NCBI GenBank assembly: GCA_019308145.1
Contig: JAFDIG010000116.1
Span: 1 to 6,851 of the forward strand
Direction: 5' to 3'
DNA length: 6,851 nt
Source: Deltaproteobacteria bacterium
GTDB lineage: Bacteria; Desulfobacterota; JAFDIG01
Below, piece after piece: positions 5,626-6,851 of this stretch (position 1 is the stretch's first letter; every line of letters begins with the position of its first letter). The translations under genes and the position numbers were made by a program. The notes beneath the pieces are model-generated. The model did no database searches. It was not told the origin of the DNA and saw only the letters and a list, made by a program, of their open reading frames with translations.

Positions 5626-6291
5626 ATGTTTTTCAAAAAAAAAGAACGTAAAGTTGCGGTTTTGGTTAAGGAACATATTGACAAAGTTGAAGAATGTCTG
5701 CATGTTGCGCTAAATGCTTTAGAATCTTATTTTCAAAGTAACATTAACGAGGCAAAAAAAGCTTGCCTTTCTACTGATGAAAAAGAAACAGAAGCAGATG
5801 AATTGAGAAGAAAAATTGCTGATATTCTTTATTCGGGAGCTTACCTCCCTCTTTTGAGGAAAGATATATATGATATGGTTGATTCAGTTGACAAGATCGC
5901 CGATGGAGCAGAATCTAGTGTTGATTTTGCATTAAGCCAAAGGCCTGAGATCCCCGAAAATTTGGTTGATGATTTTATAAATATAACAAGGTTATCAATC
6001 AATAATTTTATCCCGTTAAAGGATGCTATTACACATTTTCAAACTTGTTCTTTTGCTTTATCAGCTGATGATATAACTTTAATTAGAGAAAAGATAAAGG
6101 AGACTGGCATTTGGGAATCTGATATAGACAGAAAACAGTGGGAATTAACAAGAAAGATCTTTACAATGGATATCCCTCTTGCTCACAAGATCCACTTGAA
6201 CTCTCTTTTGATCAAGATCTGTAACATCTCAGACAGAGTAGAGGATGCATCTGATATGTTAGAGTTATTAGTTATTAAGGGAAGAGTATAG
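5626..6291 (+). CDS. DUF47 family protein (PhoU-like), probable partner or regulator of the adjacent PiT phosphate permease
   Basis: A cytosolic helical-bundle protein distantly related to PhoU. DUF47 genes are commonly found directly before pit genes and are thought to modulate phosphate transport; the mechanism is not well established. The 221 residues fit the family length. After a basic start (MFFKKKERK), the protein is all-helical in pattern. It carries acidic PhoU-like metal-binding motifs in two places, DEKETEADELRRKI at about 51-64 and DMVDSVDKIADGAE at about 83-96, and ends with the conserved NISDRVEDASDMLELLVIKG at about 200-219. No signal peptide or membrane segment is seen. The start is fixed by a strong AAGGAGG (5615-5621) 4 nt before the ATG and an in-frame TAA at 5614-5616. 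The gene ends 88 bp before the PiT gene, so one transcript is likely. It is divergent from the ABC operon. Confidence 0.92.
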   Translation: MFFKKKERKVAVLVKEHIDKVEECLHVALNALESYFQSNINEAKKACLSTDEKETEADELRRKIADILYSGAYLPLLRKDIYDMVDSVDKIADGAESSVDFALSQRPEIPENLVDDFINITRLSINNFIPLKDAITHFQTCSFALSADDITLIREKIKETGIWESDIDRKQWELTRKIFTMDIPLAHKIHLNSLLIKICNISDRVEDASDMLELLVIKGRV

Positions 6292-6379
6292 TCTTTACCT
6301 TTTAAATTAAACCTTTTACCCTTAAATATTAGTTTTTATAGGTTATATATTTTAATCTAATTTTTAATAGGGAAAATTT

Positions 6380-6851
6380 ATGTGGAAACTTTTTGGTGGT
6401 TTTTTTCTTGGTTGGAGTTTGGGCAGCAATGATTCTGCTAATATATTTGGGCCTAGTGTAGCTGCTGGAATTATACCATATAGAATAGCGGTTATTCTCA
6501 CTTCTATATTTGTCATTGTAGGAGCAATTGCAGAGGGTCCAAAGGTTATGGATACTGTAGGCAAGATGACCCATCTCGTGCCCTTGACAGCCTTTATTAC
6601 TGCTTTTTCGGCTGCTATTACTGTTGGGGCTATGTCTTATCTTTCTTTACCAGTTTCAACCTCACAGGCTATTATAGGAGCTGTTTTAGGGGTTGGCCTC
6701 TTTTATGGCCAAGCTGATTTTGGAAAGCTTGGTAAAGTTATACTATGCTGGGTTTTAACCCCTGTTGGTGCATTAGTTATTAGTGCTATTTCATATTTAA
6801 TCTTAGAAAAAATATTTAACAAAATTTTTATAAGTATAAAAACACAGCAAA
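6380..6851 (+). CDS. pit: PiT family inorganic phosphate permease, N-terminal 157 residues (runs off the right edge)
   Basis: A cation-coupled inner-membrane anion permease, most likely for phosphate. The visible part is the first of the two inverted PiT repeats. The signature near 15-24 reads GSNDSANIFG (usually GANDxANxFG). It is followed by a hydrophobic segment at about 36-52, a segment at about 68-88, the second signature LPVSTSQAIIGAVLG at 90-104, and KVILCWVLTPVGAL at about 119-132. The aspartate of the first signature is kept. The second signature has STSQ where many members have STTH. The ATG at 6380 is preceded by AGGGA (6369-6373), and an in-frame TAG at 6368-6370 rules out a longer start. 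With a DUF47 gene directly upstream, phosphate is the best guess; a sulfate-transporting PiT relative (CysP type) is the main alternative. The frame stays open to the edge, and the C-terminal half is unseen. Confidence 0.93.
   Translation, partial: MWKLFGGFFLGWSLGSNDSANIFGPSVAAGIIPYRIAVILTSIFVIVGAIAEGPKVMDTVGKMTHLVPLTAFITAFSAAITVGAMSYLSLPVSTSQAIIGAVLGVGLFYGQADFGKLGKVILCWVLTPVGALVISAISYLILEKIFNKIFISIKTQQ

Noticed and set aside
6329..6574. Two minus-strand open frames (81 and 66 codons) overlapping 6329-6574
   Set aside because: Antisense to the start of the PiT gene, whose plus-strand reading shows the family signatures.

Overview
This is an AT-rich window from what is probably a diderm (Gram-negative-type) bacterium. 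The substrate-binding protein has a plain Sec signal peptide ending in an Ala-x-Ala site and no lipobox cysteine, which suits a soluble periplasmic protein. Clean Shine-Dalgarno sites and bacterial-type ABC, Maf and YggS proteins support a bacterium. I cannot name the species. A thermophilic or sulfate-reducer-like lineage is only a guess from composition and gene style.

Layout. Five genes read leftward on the minus strand. In transcription order they are a periplasmic substrate-binding protein (4999-3989), an ABC ATPase (3901-2831), a fused two-domain ABC permease (2781-1093), the Maf nucleotide pyrophosphatase (1021-422) and the PLP-binding protein YggS (417-1, cut by the window edge). Two genes read rightward: a DUF47/PhoU-like protein (5626-6291) and the N-terminal half of a PiT-family phosphate permease (6380 to the right edge). 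The two groups are divided by about 625 bp of very AT-rich DNA (5000-5625) with no convincing gene. It holds several inverted repeats, a duplicated promoter-like block and the leaders of both transcripts.

How the genes fit together. The three ABC genes form a complete importer: binding protein, permease with two EAA loops, and ATPase with a TOBE-type tail. The binding protein most resembles the family annotated as putative 2-aminoethylphosphonate binding proteins (PhnS2/AepX type), a branch of the FbpA-like group. Next to a PiT phosphate permease and its DUF47 partner, this suggests a phosphorus-uptake locus with one phosphonate arm and one inorganic phosphate arm. No phosphonate-degrading enzyme lies in the window, so the substrate is inferred. 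A strong hairpin between the binding-protein and ATPase genes probably lets the binding protein be made in excess. Maf and YggS are housekeeping genes that may have their own promoter, placed so that the maf message would be leaderless.

I see no mobile element, CRISPR array, tRNA or rRNA. Apart from regulatory details, this looks like an ordinary chromosomal region.
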